Shown in pieces: positions 52,367 to 60,882 of a stretch of 64,000 nt of DNA (positions are counted from its first letter, which is position 1; the number at the start of each line of letters is the position of its first letter). This DNA comes from Nocardioides bizhenqiangii (GTDB lineage: Bacteria; Actinomycetota; Actinomycetes; Propionibacteriales; Nocardioidaceae). A model generated the notes under the pieces. It worked only from the letters and a program-made list of their open reading frames with translations. It searched no databases and had not been told where the DNA came from. Location of the stretch: positions 1,674,001 to 1,738,000 of the forward strand of contig NZ_CP141059.1 of NCBI RefSeq assembly GCF_034661235.1. Direction: 5' to 3'. Made by a program: the position numbers and the translations under genes.

Positions 52367-53110
52367 GTGACTCCTGGCCGACCCCTGGTGAGCCGCGCCG
52401 CTGCCGCGGTCGCGGGAGGCGTGCTCGCCGCCGGGTTGCTTGCCGCGTGCGGCGGCTCTGCCGACGGCGACGGCAACGAGGAGGATGAACCCGCCGCGGA
52501 CTCCTCGGCCACCGGGACCACGAGCGCGGCGCCCACCGACTACCTGCCGGTGCCCGAGGGCGTGGTCCTGACCGAGCCGGGTGCCGCCCTCGGCTTCGGC
52601 GACGAGGCGACGATCGCGTGGCGTCCGCGTCAGGACGACGCGGTGGTCGCGCTCGACCTCACCGTGGACCGGATCGACCGGACCACCTTCGACGAGTCCT
52701 TCGAGGGCTGGGTCGTCACGCCCGAGATGCGCGGCCAGGTGCCCTACTTCGTGCGGGCGACGGCCACCAACGTCGGCGAGCAGGCGGTCGGTCGGCTGCT
52801 GGTGCCGCTGTACGGGTTCTCCGCCGCGGAGAGCATGTACGAGCCGCTCGACTTCCGCGAGGAGACCTTCGAGCCGTGCCCCGGCGGGAGCCTTCCCGAG
52901 ACCCTCAAGCCCAGCCGGTCCGTCGACCTCTGCTTCGTCTACATGCTGCCTGAGGACCAGGAGCTCGCGTCGGCGGCGTTCGGCCCGGTCGGCGATGTCC
53001 CGCCCATCACCTGGAGCGGCGAGATCACGGAGATCGAGAAGCCGGAGAAGAAGAAGGACAAGAAGGGCAACCGGGACGACCAGGGCGACCAAGGCGACCA
53101 GGGCGGCTGA
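52367..53110 (+). CDS. Lipoprotein of unknown function with Lys/Asp-rich C-terminus
   Basis: 247 residues from the GTG at 52367. Lipobox LLAAC, an acidic linker, then a domain of about 140 residues (VPYFVRATATNVGEQAVGRLLVPLYGF...DLCFVYMLPEDQELASAAFGP) that resembles DUF4352-type immunoglobulin-like secreted domains. It ends in a charged tail (KKKDKKGNRDDQGDQGDQGG). No specific role can be given. dusB follows after 37 bp. Confidence 0.78.
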   Translation: MTPGRPLVSRAAAAVAGGVLAAGLLAACGGSADGDGNEEDEPAADSSATGTTSAAPTDYLPVPEGVVLTEPGAALGFGDEATIAWRPRQDDAVVALDLTVDRIDRTTFDESFEGWVVTPEMRGQVPYFVRATATNVGEQAVGRLLVPLYGFSAAESMYEPLDFREETFEPCPGGSLPETLKPSRSVDLCFVYMLPEDQELASAAFGPVGDVPPITWSGEITEIEKPEKKKDKKGNRDDQGDQGDQGG

Positions 53111-53147
53111 TTTCGCGCCCGCGGTGGGTCGCCCGGACAATGGACGG

Positions 53148-54296
53148 ATGACGTCGACCGCCGCCGCGCACCCGGGCCTCGAGCTCGGATCCCTGCGCGT
53201 CGCGACGCCGGTGGTGCTGGCGCCGATGGCGGGCATCACGAACGCCGCCTACCGACGGCTGTGCGCCGAGCACGGCGCGGGCCTCTACGTCTGCGAGATG
53301 ATCACCAGCCGCGGGCTGGTCGAGGGCGACCCGACGACCCGGCGGATGCTCGTGTTCGACGATGCCGAGCAGGTGCGGTCCGTGCAGCTCTACGGCACCG
53401 ATCCCGCCTACGTCGGCAAGGCTGCCGAGCTGCTCTGCGGCGAATGGGGCGTCAACCACATCGACCTCAACTTCGGTTGCCCGGTGCCCAAGGTGACCCG
53501 CAAGGGCGGCGGCGGGGCGCTGCCGTGGAAGCGGGGGCTGCTGGCCAGAATCCTCGAGTCCGCGATCGCGGCGGCGACGCCGTACGACGTGCCGGTCACC
53601 ATCAAGACCCGCAAGGGACTCGACGACGACCACCTCACGTACCTCGACGCCGGCCGGATCGCCCAGGACGCCGGCTGTGCGGCGATCGCGCTGCACGGGC
53701 GCACGGTCGCCCAGGCGTACTCCGGCGAGGCCGACTGGGACGCCATCGCCCGGCTGGTCGACCACGTCGACATCCCGGTGCTCGGCAACGGCGACATCTG
53801 GGAGGCCGCCGACGCCGTCCGGATGGTCGAGCAGACCGGTGCTGCCGGCGTCGTCGTCGGCCGGGGCTGCCTGGGACGGCCCTGGTTGTTCCGTGACCTC
53901 GCCGCCGCGTTCGACGGGACCGAGGTGACGACCCTCCCGTCCCTGGGCGAGGTCGCGACGATGATGCGCCGCCATGCCGAGCTGCTGGTCGAGCACATGG
54001 GGGAGGAGCGGGGCTGCAAGGAGTTCCGCAAGCACGTGACCTGGTACCTCAAGGGGTTCGGGGCAGGCGGCGAGATGCGTCGTTCGCTCGGCCTGGTGTC
54101 GACGCTCGCCGACCTCGACCGGTTGCTCGCGGACCTCGATCCGGGTGAGCCGTTCCCGGTCTCCGAGCTGGGCGCGCCGCGCGGTCGTCAGGGCGCTCCG
54201 CGGAGCCGCGTGGTGCTCCCGGAAGGGTGGCTCGACGACGCCGACGGCAGCGACTGCCACCTTCAGGAAGCCGTCGACGAGACCACCGGAGGGTGA
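53148..54296 (+). CDS. dusB: tRNA-dihydrouridine synthase
   Basis: 382 residues from the ATG at 53148. VVLAPMAGITNAAYRRLC is the FMN-binding start of the TIM barrel, the catalytic Cys is in NHIDLNFGCPVPKVTRKGGG, and IALHGRTVAQAYSGEADW and GNGDIW follow. The DusB/Dus1-like branch fits best. It reduces uridines in the tRNA D-loop using NADPH. Confidence 0.95.
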   Translation: MTSTAAAHPGLELGSLRVATPVVLAPMAGITNAAYRRLCAEHGAGLYVCEMITSRGLVEGDPTTRRMLVFDDAEQVRSVQLYGTDPAYVGKAAELLCGEWGVNHIDLNFGCPVPKVTRKGGGGALPWKRGLLARILESAIAAATPYDVPVTIKTRKGLDDDHLTYLDAGRIAQDAGCAAIALHGRTVAQAYSGEADWDAIARLVDHVDIPVLGNGDIWEAADAVRMVEQTGAAGVVVGRGCLGRPWLFRDLAAAFDGTEVTTLPSLGEVATMMRRHAELLVEHMGEERGCKEFRKHVTWYLKGFGAGGEMRRSLGLVSTLADLDRLLADLDPGEPFPVSELGAPRGRQGAPRSRVVLPEGWLDDADGSDCHLQEAVDETTGG

Positions 54297-54430
54297 CCGG
54301 GAACACGGTCCGAACACCCCCTCGGGATTCGGAGTGTGAAAACTCGTGTGCTTTAGTCGACCTTCGTGCCCGACGCCGCTACGGTGGCTCGGGCACCTGA
54401 CAAGACAAGCGAAAGCAAAGGAATCAGCGC

Positions 54431-55309
54431 GTGGCAGGCAAGCACAGCCACAAGCGGGAGACCGCGCGACGCAAGCCTCGGGCAGCGTTCATCGCGGCCC
54501 CCTTGGCAGTACTAGCAACAGGTGCAGCAGTCTCGGCAGGCGTGGCGGGCTCGGTCCCGGCCTCGAACCTGCTGGCTGCCGACTCCTCGTCGGCGGTCGA
54601 CAGCAGCGGCGACCGCGACAGCATTCGTGAGCGCGACCTGCGCGACCTCCCCGTCGTCTCCCGCGACAGCGGCAATGCCCGTGGCAAGGTCGCGGTGGTC
54701 AGCCCGGTCGACAAGATGCTCACCGCCGAGGCGGTCGAGAAGGCCGTCAAGCAGGCAGACTCCGAGCTCTGGACCACGACCACCCTCAACCTGTGGACCC
54801 GCCCGGACGCCAAGGCCGAAAAGCTCGGCGAGCTCGCGAGCGACAAGAAGGTCCTCGTCACCGGCCGCTCGATGAACGGCCGCGAGGAGATCGTCCTCAA
54901 CGGCCAAGCTCGATGGGTGACCGCCGGCTACCTCAGTGCCGACAAGCCGTTCGCCCTCGGTGGCGACTGCACCAACGGCAGCTCCGTGCCGTCGGCCGTC
55001 AGCCCCAACATCACGCTCGTGCACGAGGCCGTGTGCGCCAACTTCCCCGAGCTCACCTCCTACGGCACCTTCCGCAGCGACGGCGAGCACGCGCAGGGCA
55101 TCGCCATCGACATCATGGTGTCCGGCGACCGGGGCTGGCAGGTCGCGGAGTTCGTCCGCGCCCACTACGCCGAGCTCGGCGTCAGCTACGTCATCTACTC
55201 CCAGAGCATCTGGTCCGTGGAGCGCTCCGGCGAGGGCTGGCGAGGCATGGAGGACCGCGGGTCCACCACCGCCAACCACTACGACCACGTGCACGTCACG
55301 ACCTACTGA
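54431..55309 (+). CDS. Secreted SH3-domain protein with M15-peptidase-like C-terminal domain
   Basis: 292 residues from the GTG at 54431. A basic N-terminus (HKRETARRKPRA) and long hydrophobic segment form the export signal. A bacterial SH3-like domain (about 113-175: TTTLNLWTRPDAKAEKLGEL...ARWVTAGYLS) is followed by a C-terminal domain with GEHAQGIAIDIMVSG and NHYDHVHVTTY, the His/Asp pattern of the ARB_07466-like group related to peptidase M15. Probably acts on or binds the cell wall; catalysis is not shown. Confidence 0.83.
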   Translation: MAGKHSHKRETARRKPRAAFIAAPLAVLATGAAVSAGVAGSVPASNLLAADSSSAVDSSGDRDSIRERDLRDLPVVSRDSGNARGKVAVVSPVDKMLTAEAVEKAVKQADSELWTTTTLNLWTRPDAKAEKLGELASDKKVLVTGRSMNGREEIVLNGQARWVTAGYLSADKPFALGGDCTNGSSVPSAVSPNITLVHEAVCANFPELTSYGTFRSDGEHAQGIAIDIMVSGDRGWQVAEFVRAHYAELGVSYVIYSQSIWSVERSGEGWRGMEDRGSTTANHYDHVHVTTY

Positions 55310-55394
55310 AACCAGCAAAAGTTGCACCGGATGTAAGCCTGGACGTCTGCCGTGCAGCGGTGCTGTGGTGACGCCGCCGCACCCGGCTCGACGC

Positions 55395-56006
55395 TCAGAC
55401 CAGCGCCGACGACGGCGCGACGCGGGAGTGGATCGTCCCGCGCCCGATAACCTTCGACTCGATCGCAGTAACGACCAGCGCGATCACGAAGAACCGTGTC
55501 GGCAGCGGGGCAAAGCAGAACAGCGCACCGACGATGAGAGCGACGCCAGCCCAGCGCGGGGCCTCTCCGCTGCGCAGGAGGCCGATCCCGGTCAGCAGCC
55601 AGCCGATCGCCATGATGATGTACGACGCGATGAACCCGGCCTGCACGAGCGGGATCCCGGACCCCGCGATCTCGGCGCCGGCGCCGTCCATTTGCGCAAG
55701 ACCGGGCAGGACGAAGACCATGCTCCAGGCGCCGCCGACCCCGAGGAGGGTGCCGACCATCGCGAGCCAGACGCCGGCCTGACCGACGCCCTCGCGGAGG
55801 CCGGCGAACTCCTGGGAGAGGCGGAACAGCGCCAGGACCAGCAGCATGACGCCGACCGTGGCGCACACGGACGCCGCAATCGCGTAGGGAGACTTGGCGA
55901 TGGCGAGGTCGGAGTCGAAGCCCTCGACGACGAACGTGACCACGAGCAGGAGCAGGCTCAGCAGGGTGAGTGGCCCGGTTGCGAGGGCGGCAGGACGGAG
56001 GTTCAT
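55395..56006 (-). CDS. Multi-pass membrane protein of unknown function
   Basis: 203 residues from the ATG at 56006 (AAAGGAAT upstream). Five or six hydrophobic helices alternate with short loops (LLSLLLLVVTFVVEG, AIAASVCATVGVMLLVLALFRL, GVWLAMVGTLLGVGGAWSMVFVLPG, AGFIASYIIMAIGWLLTGIGLL, WAGVALIVGALFCFAPL). I do not recognise a family with confidence. It is divergent from the two-component pair, with a 139-bp gap, so it may be a target of that system. Confidence 0.75.
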   Translation of the reverse strand: MNLRPAALATGPLTLLSLLLLVVTFVVEGFDSDLAIAKSPYAIAASVCATVGVMLLVLALFRLSQEFAGLREGVGQAGVWLAMVGTLLGVGGAWSMVFVLPGLAQMDGAGAEIAGSGIPLVQAGFIASYIIMAIGWLLTGIGLLRSGEAPRWAGVALIVGALFCFAPLPTRFFVIALVVTAIESKVIGRGTIHSRVAPSSALV

Positions 56007-56145
56007 GGCGGATTCCTTTGCGACCGAATGGTTGGGACGGCTCACGCTAGGAAGCAGTCGTCTCGTCGATCGACCTCCTGGAAGACCGTCCTTCTCCTCC
56101 GCGAGGAGGACGTCGGACGAAGCCGGTCGTGGATAGCCTCGGGCC

Positions 56146-57222
56146 ATGTCGATCAAGCAGGTGGACGTCCTCGTCACGGGCACGCTCGTCGCGCTCGGCT
56201 TCGTCCAGCTCGTGTCGGCTCCGCCCGATCATCCCCAGGCAGCCGCGCTGCTCACGCTGGGCATGACGATGCCTCTGCTGGTACGCCGCACCTGGCCGCT
56301 GCCGGTCGTCGTCGTCAGCGGCGCCGCCGCGACGACGTACGCGTTCGCGATCGAGCCGAACCCGCCCTTCGCCGGTTTCCTGGCGCTGGTCGTGATGGCC
56401 TACTCCGTCGGCCGGTTCTCCGGGGCGGTGGCGACCGTCGCGGGGCTGGTGTGCATCGCGGCGGCAGTGGTGGGGACGAGCGTCACCCAGCCGACGGCGC
56501 CGTTCGAGTGGATCTACCCTATCGTGTACTTCTTCGGTGCTTTCGCGGTGGGCCGGTTCGTGCGTGCCCGGTCCGGTCGTCTTGCCGTGGAGACGGACAC
56601 CAGGGTTCGGGACGCCGTGGTCGATGAGCGGGGGCGCATCGCGCGGGAGCTCCACGACGTCGTGGCGCACGGGCTCGGGGTGATGGTCCTCCATGCCGAG
56701 GCCGCGGACGAGCTGCTCGGCTCCGACCCGGAAGCCGCGCGACGGTCACTGCGACAGGTTCAGCGGTCGGGCCGTGAGGCCATCGGCGAGTTGACGCTTC
56801 TCTTGGGACTTCTGCGCGAGACCGATCCCCGGGAGGGACACGAGCCCCAACCCATGCTCGCGCAGCTGCCCGACCTCGTGCGCGAGTTCGAGAGCAGCGG
56901 TCGTGAGGTCGCACTCACTGTCGACGGTGACATGGGTGGCGTGCCGACCGGGATCCAGCTGACGGTGTACCGCGTGGTCCAGGAGGCGCTCACGAACGCG
57001 GCCAAGCACTCCCTCGCCCGGCGCGTCGAGGTCGCCGTGGCTGCGGGCGACCGGCAGGTGCTGGCGACGGTCGCCGACGACGGGCCAGTCCGAAGTGGCG
57101 CCGCGGGCGCGGGACACGGGCTGGTCGGCATGCGGGAACGAGCGGCCCTGTACGGCGGCAGCGTGGACGCCTCCCGGGCAGGATCAGGCTTCAGGGTGCG
57201 ACTGGCGGTGCCGTTGCCGTGA
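56146..57222 (+). CDS. Sensor histidine kinase, NarL/HisKA_3 type
   Basis: 358 residues. The N-terminal half has four or five membrane helices with little extracytoplasmic sequence, as in DesK-like sensors. The phospho-acceptor His is in RIARELHDVVAHGLGVMV (about residue 170), and the HATPase has VVQEALTNAAKHS and a G-box in GHGLVGMRERAALYGG. The response regulator start overlaps its stop (GTGA). Confidence 0.93.
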   Translation: MSIKQVDVLVTGTLVALGFVQLVSAPPDHPQAAALLTLGMTMPLLVRRTWPLPVVVVSGAAATTYAFAIEPNPPFAGFLALVVMAYSVGRFSGAVATVAGLVCIAAAVVGTSVTQPTAPFEWIYPIVYFFGAFAVGRFVRARSGRLAVETDTRVRDAVVDERGRIARELHDVVAHGLGVMVLHAEAADELLGSDPEAARRSLRQVQRSGREAIGELTLLLGLLRETDPREGHEPQPMLAQLPDLVREFESSGREVALTVDGDMGGVPTGIQLTVYRVVQEALTNAAKHSLARRVEVAVAAGDRQVLATVADDGPVRSGAAGAGHGLVGMRERAALYGGSVDASRAGSGFRVRLAVPLP

Positions 57223-57890
57223 TCACGGTCCTCGTTGCCGACGACCAGGCCCTGGTCCGCGACGGCCTCCGCCTCATCCTCGACTCCCAGGCGGACATCG
57301 AGGTGGTTGAGGAGGCCGCGGATGGTGATGAGGCCGTGCGCGCCGCCACCCGACTCACCCCCGACGTCGTGCTCATGGACATCCGGATGCCCGGGGTGGA
57401 CGGGCTCGAAGCTACCAGCCGGATCACCTCCCGCACCGGCTGCCGAGTTCTCGTGCTCACCACGTTCGACCTCGACGAGTACGTCGTCGAAGCGCTCAGG
57501 GCCGGAGCCAGCGGTTTCCTGCTGAAGTCCTCGCCGCGTCAGCACCTGCTGCACGCGGTCCGCACCGTGTGCGAGGGGGGCGCGCTGCTCGACCCGCGGC
57601 TGACCGTGCGACTTGTCGAGGAGCACGTGCTCGGCCGGACCGTGGCGGACCCGACCGCCCAGCAGCAACTCGGCAGGCTGACCGCAAGAGAGCGTGAGGT
57701 GCTGGCGCTCCTGGCGCGCGGTTTCTCCAACACAGAGATCGCGGCGAGACTCCACCTCGGCGAGACGACGGTCAAGAGCCACGTGGCACACACGCTGGCC
57801 AAGATTGAGGCCCGTGACCGTATCCAGGCCGTCGTATTCGCCTACGAGGCCGGCTTCGTCCGGGCGGGAGAGCCTCCTGGCATCAGCTGA
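57219..57890 (+). CDS. LuxR/NarL-family response regulator
   Basis: 223 residues. Receiver domain with DDQ near the N-terminus, phospho-acceptor Asp in DVVLMDIRMPG and Lys in FLLKSS. The C-terminal LuxR helix-turn-helix is LTAREREVLALLARGFSNTEIAARLHLGETTVKSHVAHTLAKI. It is translated with the preceding kinase. Targets unknown; the divergent membrane gene at 55395-56006 is a candidate. Confidence 0.94.
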   Translation: MITVLVADDQALVRDGLRLILDSQADIEVVEEAADGDEAVRAATRLTPDVVLMDIRMPGVDGLEATSRITSRTGCRVLVLTTFDLDEYVVEALRAGASGFLLKSSPRQHLLHAVRTVCEGGALLDPRLTVRLVEEHVLGRTVADPTAQQQLGRLTAREREVLALLARGFSNTEIAARLHLGETTVKSHVAHTLAKIEARDRIQAVVFAYEAGFVRAGEPPGIS

Positions 57891-58111
57891 GCCGGAGGAG
57901 CTTGTCGCCCCTCGGGGATGTCCGTGACGCGCCGGCGAGCGTGAATGTTGCTCGGCTTCCCCGCTTCACGGCCGGCGCTCACCTTCAGAGGATGCCACGC
58001 GTGACTGGCGGCGCGTGGACACCTGCTTGGCATGCCATTCGGTCACTTCGATCATCCGACTCCGCCAGCAGCTGGATTGCGCGAGCGCGTCGTCGCTTCG
58101 CTCGCGCCGCG

Positions 58112-58492
58112 TCAGCTCGGGCGCATCCGCCAGGTCGGCGCGGCCCACGCGACGCGGAGCTGGACGATCCCGTTGCCGGTGAGCCGGAGGAGCACCACGC
58201 CTCCGCGCCGGTCGGCGGACAGGAACCCGACCTTGACCCGGCCCCGGTTGGTGAACACCTCGGTCGCGACGACGTCCCAGTCGATCGGGGCGTAGACCAG
58301 GCGATCGATCCGACCACGGTCGGCGGGGAAGTCGTCGATCAGGTGTGCGGCCTCCCGGGTGAGGTCGCGGGAGTAGGGCCACCACAGTCCGGCCGCCTCG
58401 GCCCGGTCGAAGGTCGGGGCGAGCTCGAGGCGGAGCGCGCCGAGCGGCTGCGGATAGCGCTGCTGCTGGTTGTGGGCTCTCGGAGCACCCAT
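58112..58492 (-). CDS. DUF5994-like small protein
   Basis: 126 residues from the ATG at 58492. The pattern RLELAPTFDRAEAAGLWWPYSRDLTREAAHLI...GRIDRLVYAPIDWDVVATEVFTNRGRVKVGF matches the actinobacterial DUF5994 family as I remember it. Function unknown. The protein has no signal peptide or membrane segment. Confidence 0.72.
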   Translation of the reverse strand: MGAPRAHNQQQRYPQPLGALRLELAPTFDRAEAAGLWWPYSRDLTREAAHLIDDFPADRGRIDRLVYAPIDWDVVATEVFTNRGRVKVGFLSADRRGGVVLLRLTGNGIVQLRVAWAAPTWRMRPS

Positions 58493-58623
58493 GGCGAGCC
58501 TCTCCTGGGGGCCGGCGGTGCGGCACCGGATGCACCGCCGTTCCCTCGACCTGCACTTCATCGTACGCGGCGGCACAGGAACCTCGGGCGTTCTCGCCCA
58601 GAACGGCGCGCTCCCGACAGCGA

Positions 58624-59892
58624 TCAGGTCAGCCGCTCGTGCCAACTGACCGCAGACGCGTCGGTCAGTGACGCCACCTGGTCGACGACCACCCGCAACC
58701 GGGCTGCGTCGTCGGCGGCCGCGTGCCAGTCGGCGAGGAACGCCTCGTCGAGCTCTTCCGGAGCCCGGTCCTGCAGGACGATGACCAGCTCGGCGAGGAG
58801 CTCCCGCTGGCGTTCCTGGAGTGCTACCCGGTCGTCGTCCTGCATCACGTAGTAGGCGGCGATGCCCTTCAGCGCGGTGATCTCGGTCCAGGTCTGCGCG
58901 GGGATGACCAGGTCGCCGCGGTAGCGGACGAACGGTCCGTCGCTCGCCGCGAAGGTCGCCTGCTGCACGGCGCCGCAGAAGCGCCCGATGAGGTCGCTGG
59001 TGAGGTTCTTCAGCGCAGCGAGACTGCGCCGCGATCCGTCGTACGACGTCGTCGGCCAGCTGCCGATCTGCCGCAGCCCGGTGAGCACCTCGTCGAGGGC
59101 GTCGTCGGTGGTGTTTGGCGCGTACCACGACCGGACCGTCTCCCAGACGGCTTCGCGGTCGAGGCGGGTGAGGTCGATCTTGCCTGCGACCGTGCCGTCC
59201 TCGACGTCGTGCACGGAGTAGGCGACGTCGTCGGCCAGGTCCATGACCTGCGCCTCCACGCAGCGCCGCCGGCCGGCCGGCGCGCCGATCCGGACCCAGT
59301 CGAACGCAGGTCGGTCGTCGTCGTACACCCCGAACTTGGCGCCCTCCCGGGTCACGCCGTCGCTGTGCACGCCGCCGGGCTGCGGCGCCTCCGCCTTGGG
59401 CCACGGGTACTTCGTGCAGGCGTCCAGCGTCGCCCGGGTCAGGTTGAGGCCGACAGAGTCCCCGTCCGTGTCGGCGGTCTTCGCCTCGAGCCGGGTGAGC
59501 AGCCGCAGGGTCTGGGCATTGCCCTCGAACCCGCCGCAGTCGGCGGCGAGCCGGTTGAGGGCGCGTTCGCCGTTGTGCCCGAACGGCGGGTGGCCGAGGT
59601 CGTGGGCGAGGGCCGCCGTCTCGGCGATGTCGGGATGAGTGCCGAGCGCGCGAGAGAGGTCGCGCGCGATCTGCGCGACCTCGAGGCTGTGCGTCAGCCG
59701 GTTGCGGACGAAGTCGTCGCTCTGGGGTCCGACGACCTGCGTCTTGGCCGCGAGTCGACGGAAGGACGCGGCGTGGACGACGCGCGCGCGGTCGCGCTCG
59801 AACGGCTTGCGTTCTGGGGCATCGACCCGCTTCGGGGGCTCCGGCACGATCCGCTCGCTGTCGGCGGCGCCGTACCGCTCCTCGACCTCCAC
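58624..59892 (-). CDS. dgt: Deoxyguanosinetriphosphate triphosphohydrolase-like protein
   Basis: 422 residues from the GTG at 59892. The HD-domain metal ligands are in RNRLTHSLEVAQIARDL and AALAHDLGHPPFGHNGERAL, typical of Dgt. DLADDVAYSVHDVEDG supplies the last Asp. It hydrolyses dNTPs to nucleosides and triphosphate. dgt next to dnaG is common in actinobacteria; here a dehydrogenase gene lies between them. Confidence 0.93.
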   Translation of the reverse strand: MEVEERYGAADSERIVPEPPKRVDAPERKPFERDRARVVHAASFRRLAAKTQVVGPQSDDFVRNRLTHSLEVAQIARDLSRALGTHPDIAETAALAHDLGHPPFGHNGERALNRLAADCGGFEGNAQTLRLLTRLEAKTADTDGDSVGLNLTRATLDACTKYPWPKAEAPQPGGVHSDGVTREGAKFGVYDDDRPAFDWVRIGAPAGRRRCVEAQVMDLADDVAYSVHDVEDGTVAGKIDLTRLDREAVWETVRSWYAPNTTDDALDEVLTGLRQIGSWPTTSYDGSRRSLAALKNLTSDLIGRFCGAVQQATFAASDGPFVRYRGDLVIPAQTWTEITALKGIAAYYVMQDDDRVALQERQRELLAELVIVLQDRAPEELDEAFLADWHAAADDAARLRVVVDQVASLTDASAVSWHERLT

Positions 59893-59933
59893 CGGCTGGA
59901 GACTACCGCTCGCCCGCCGTAGACTCACCAGCC

Positions 59934-60848
59934 GTGAGCGCACCGCTGGTCTGGCTGCCGTTCGACCCCTCCGTCCTCGACGACCCGCCGGCAGGACTGC
60001 GCTATCAGGTGGTCGACCCGACCGCCGAGGTGCCGGACACCGTGGGAGAGGTTGCCTTCTACGTGCCGCCCTACCAGGTCGGACCGCGGGTGGCCGAGGT
60101 GCTGGACCGGATGAGCAGCCTGCGCGTCGTGCAGACGATGACCGCCGGTGTCGACAACATCCGCGACCGGATCCCGCAGGGGGTGACGCTCTGCAGCGGA
60201 CGCGGAATCCACGACACCTCCACCGCCGAGCTCGCGGTGACGCTCGTCCTGGCGTCGCTGCGCGGCCTCCCAGGCCTCGTGCGCGCCCAGGACCGGCACG
60301 AGTGGACGCCGGGATGGCGCCCGGCGCTGGCGGACAAGCGGGTGCTGATCGTCGGGTACGGCGCCGTCGGCGCCGCGGTCGAGGCCCGGCTGGCGCCGTT
60401 CGAGGTCGAGGTGGTGAAGGTGGCGCGATCGGAGCGGGACGGCGTCCGGACGATCGACGACCTTCCCTCGCTGCTGCCGGACGCCGACGTCGTGATCCTG
60501 GTCGTCCCGCTCACCGCGGACACCCGAGGGCTGGTCGACGCCGCCTTCCTGGCCCGGATGAAGGACGGGGCGCTGCTGGTGAACCTCGCCCGCGGCCCGG
60601 TCGTCGTCACCGACGACCTGGTCGCCGCGCTGAGCACCGGGAGGATCCACGCCGCGGTCGACGTGGTGGACCCCGAGCCGCTGCCCGAGGACCACCCACT
60701 GTGGGACGTGCCGAACCTGCTGGTCTCGCCCCACGTCGGCGGCGCGAGCAGCGCGATGTGGCCGCGCGCGCACCGGCTCGTTCGCGACCAGCTGCACCGG
60801 TTCGCAGGCGGCGGGCCGCTGGCCAATGTGGTGACGGGGGAGTACTGA
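59934..60848 (+). CDS. D-isomer 2-hydroxyacid dehydrogenase
   Basis: 304 residues, GTG start. NAD(P)-binding VLIVGYGAVGAAVEARL; the catalytic Arg in VNLARGPVVVT, Glu in VVDPEPLPEDHPLW and His in LVSPHVGGAS are all present. The N-terminal catalytic domain is short. Substrate not predictable (glyoxylate/phosphoglycerate-type family). Divergent from dgt with a 41-bp gap. Confidence 0.9.
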   Translation: MSAPLVWLPFDPSVLDDPPAGLRYQVVDPTAEVPDTVGEVAFYVPPYQVGPRVAEVLDRMSSLRVVQTMTAGVDNIRDRIPQGVTLCSGRGIHDTSTAELAVTLVLASLRGLPGLVRAQDRHEWTPGWRPALADKRVLIVGYGAVGAAVEARLAPFEVEVVKVARSERDGVRTIDDLPSLLPDADVVILVVPLTADTRGLVDAAFLARMKDGALLVNLARGPVVVTDDLVAALSTGRIHAAVDVVDPEPLPEDHPLWDVPNLLVSPHVGGASSAMWPRAHRLVRDQLHRFAGGGPLANVVTGEY

Positions 60849-60882
60849 CTTCCCGTCGGGACCAACGCCTAGGATCACCGAC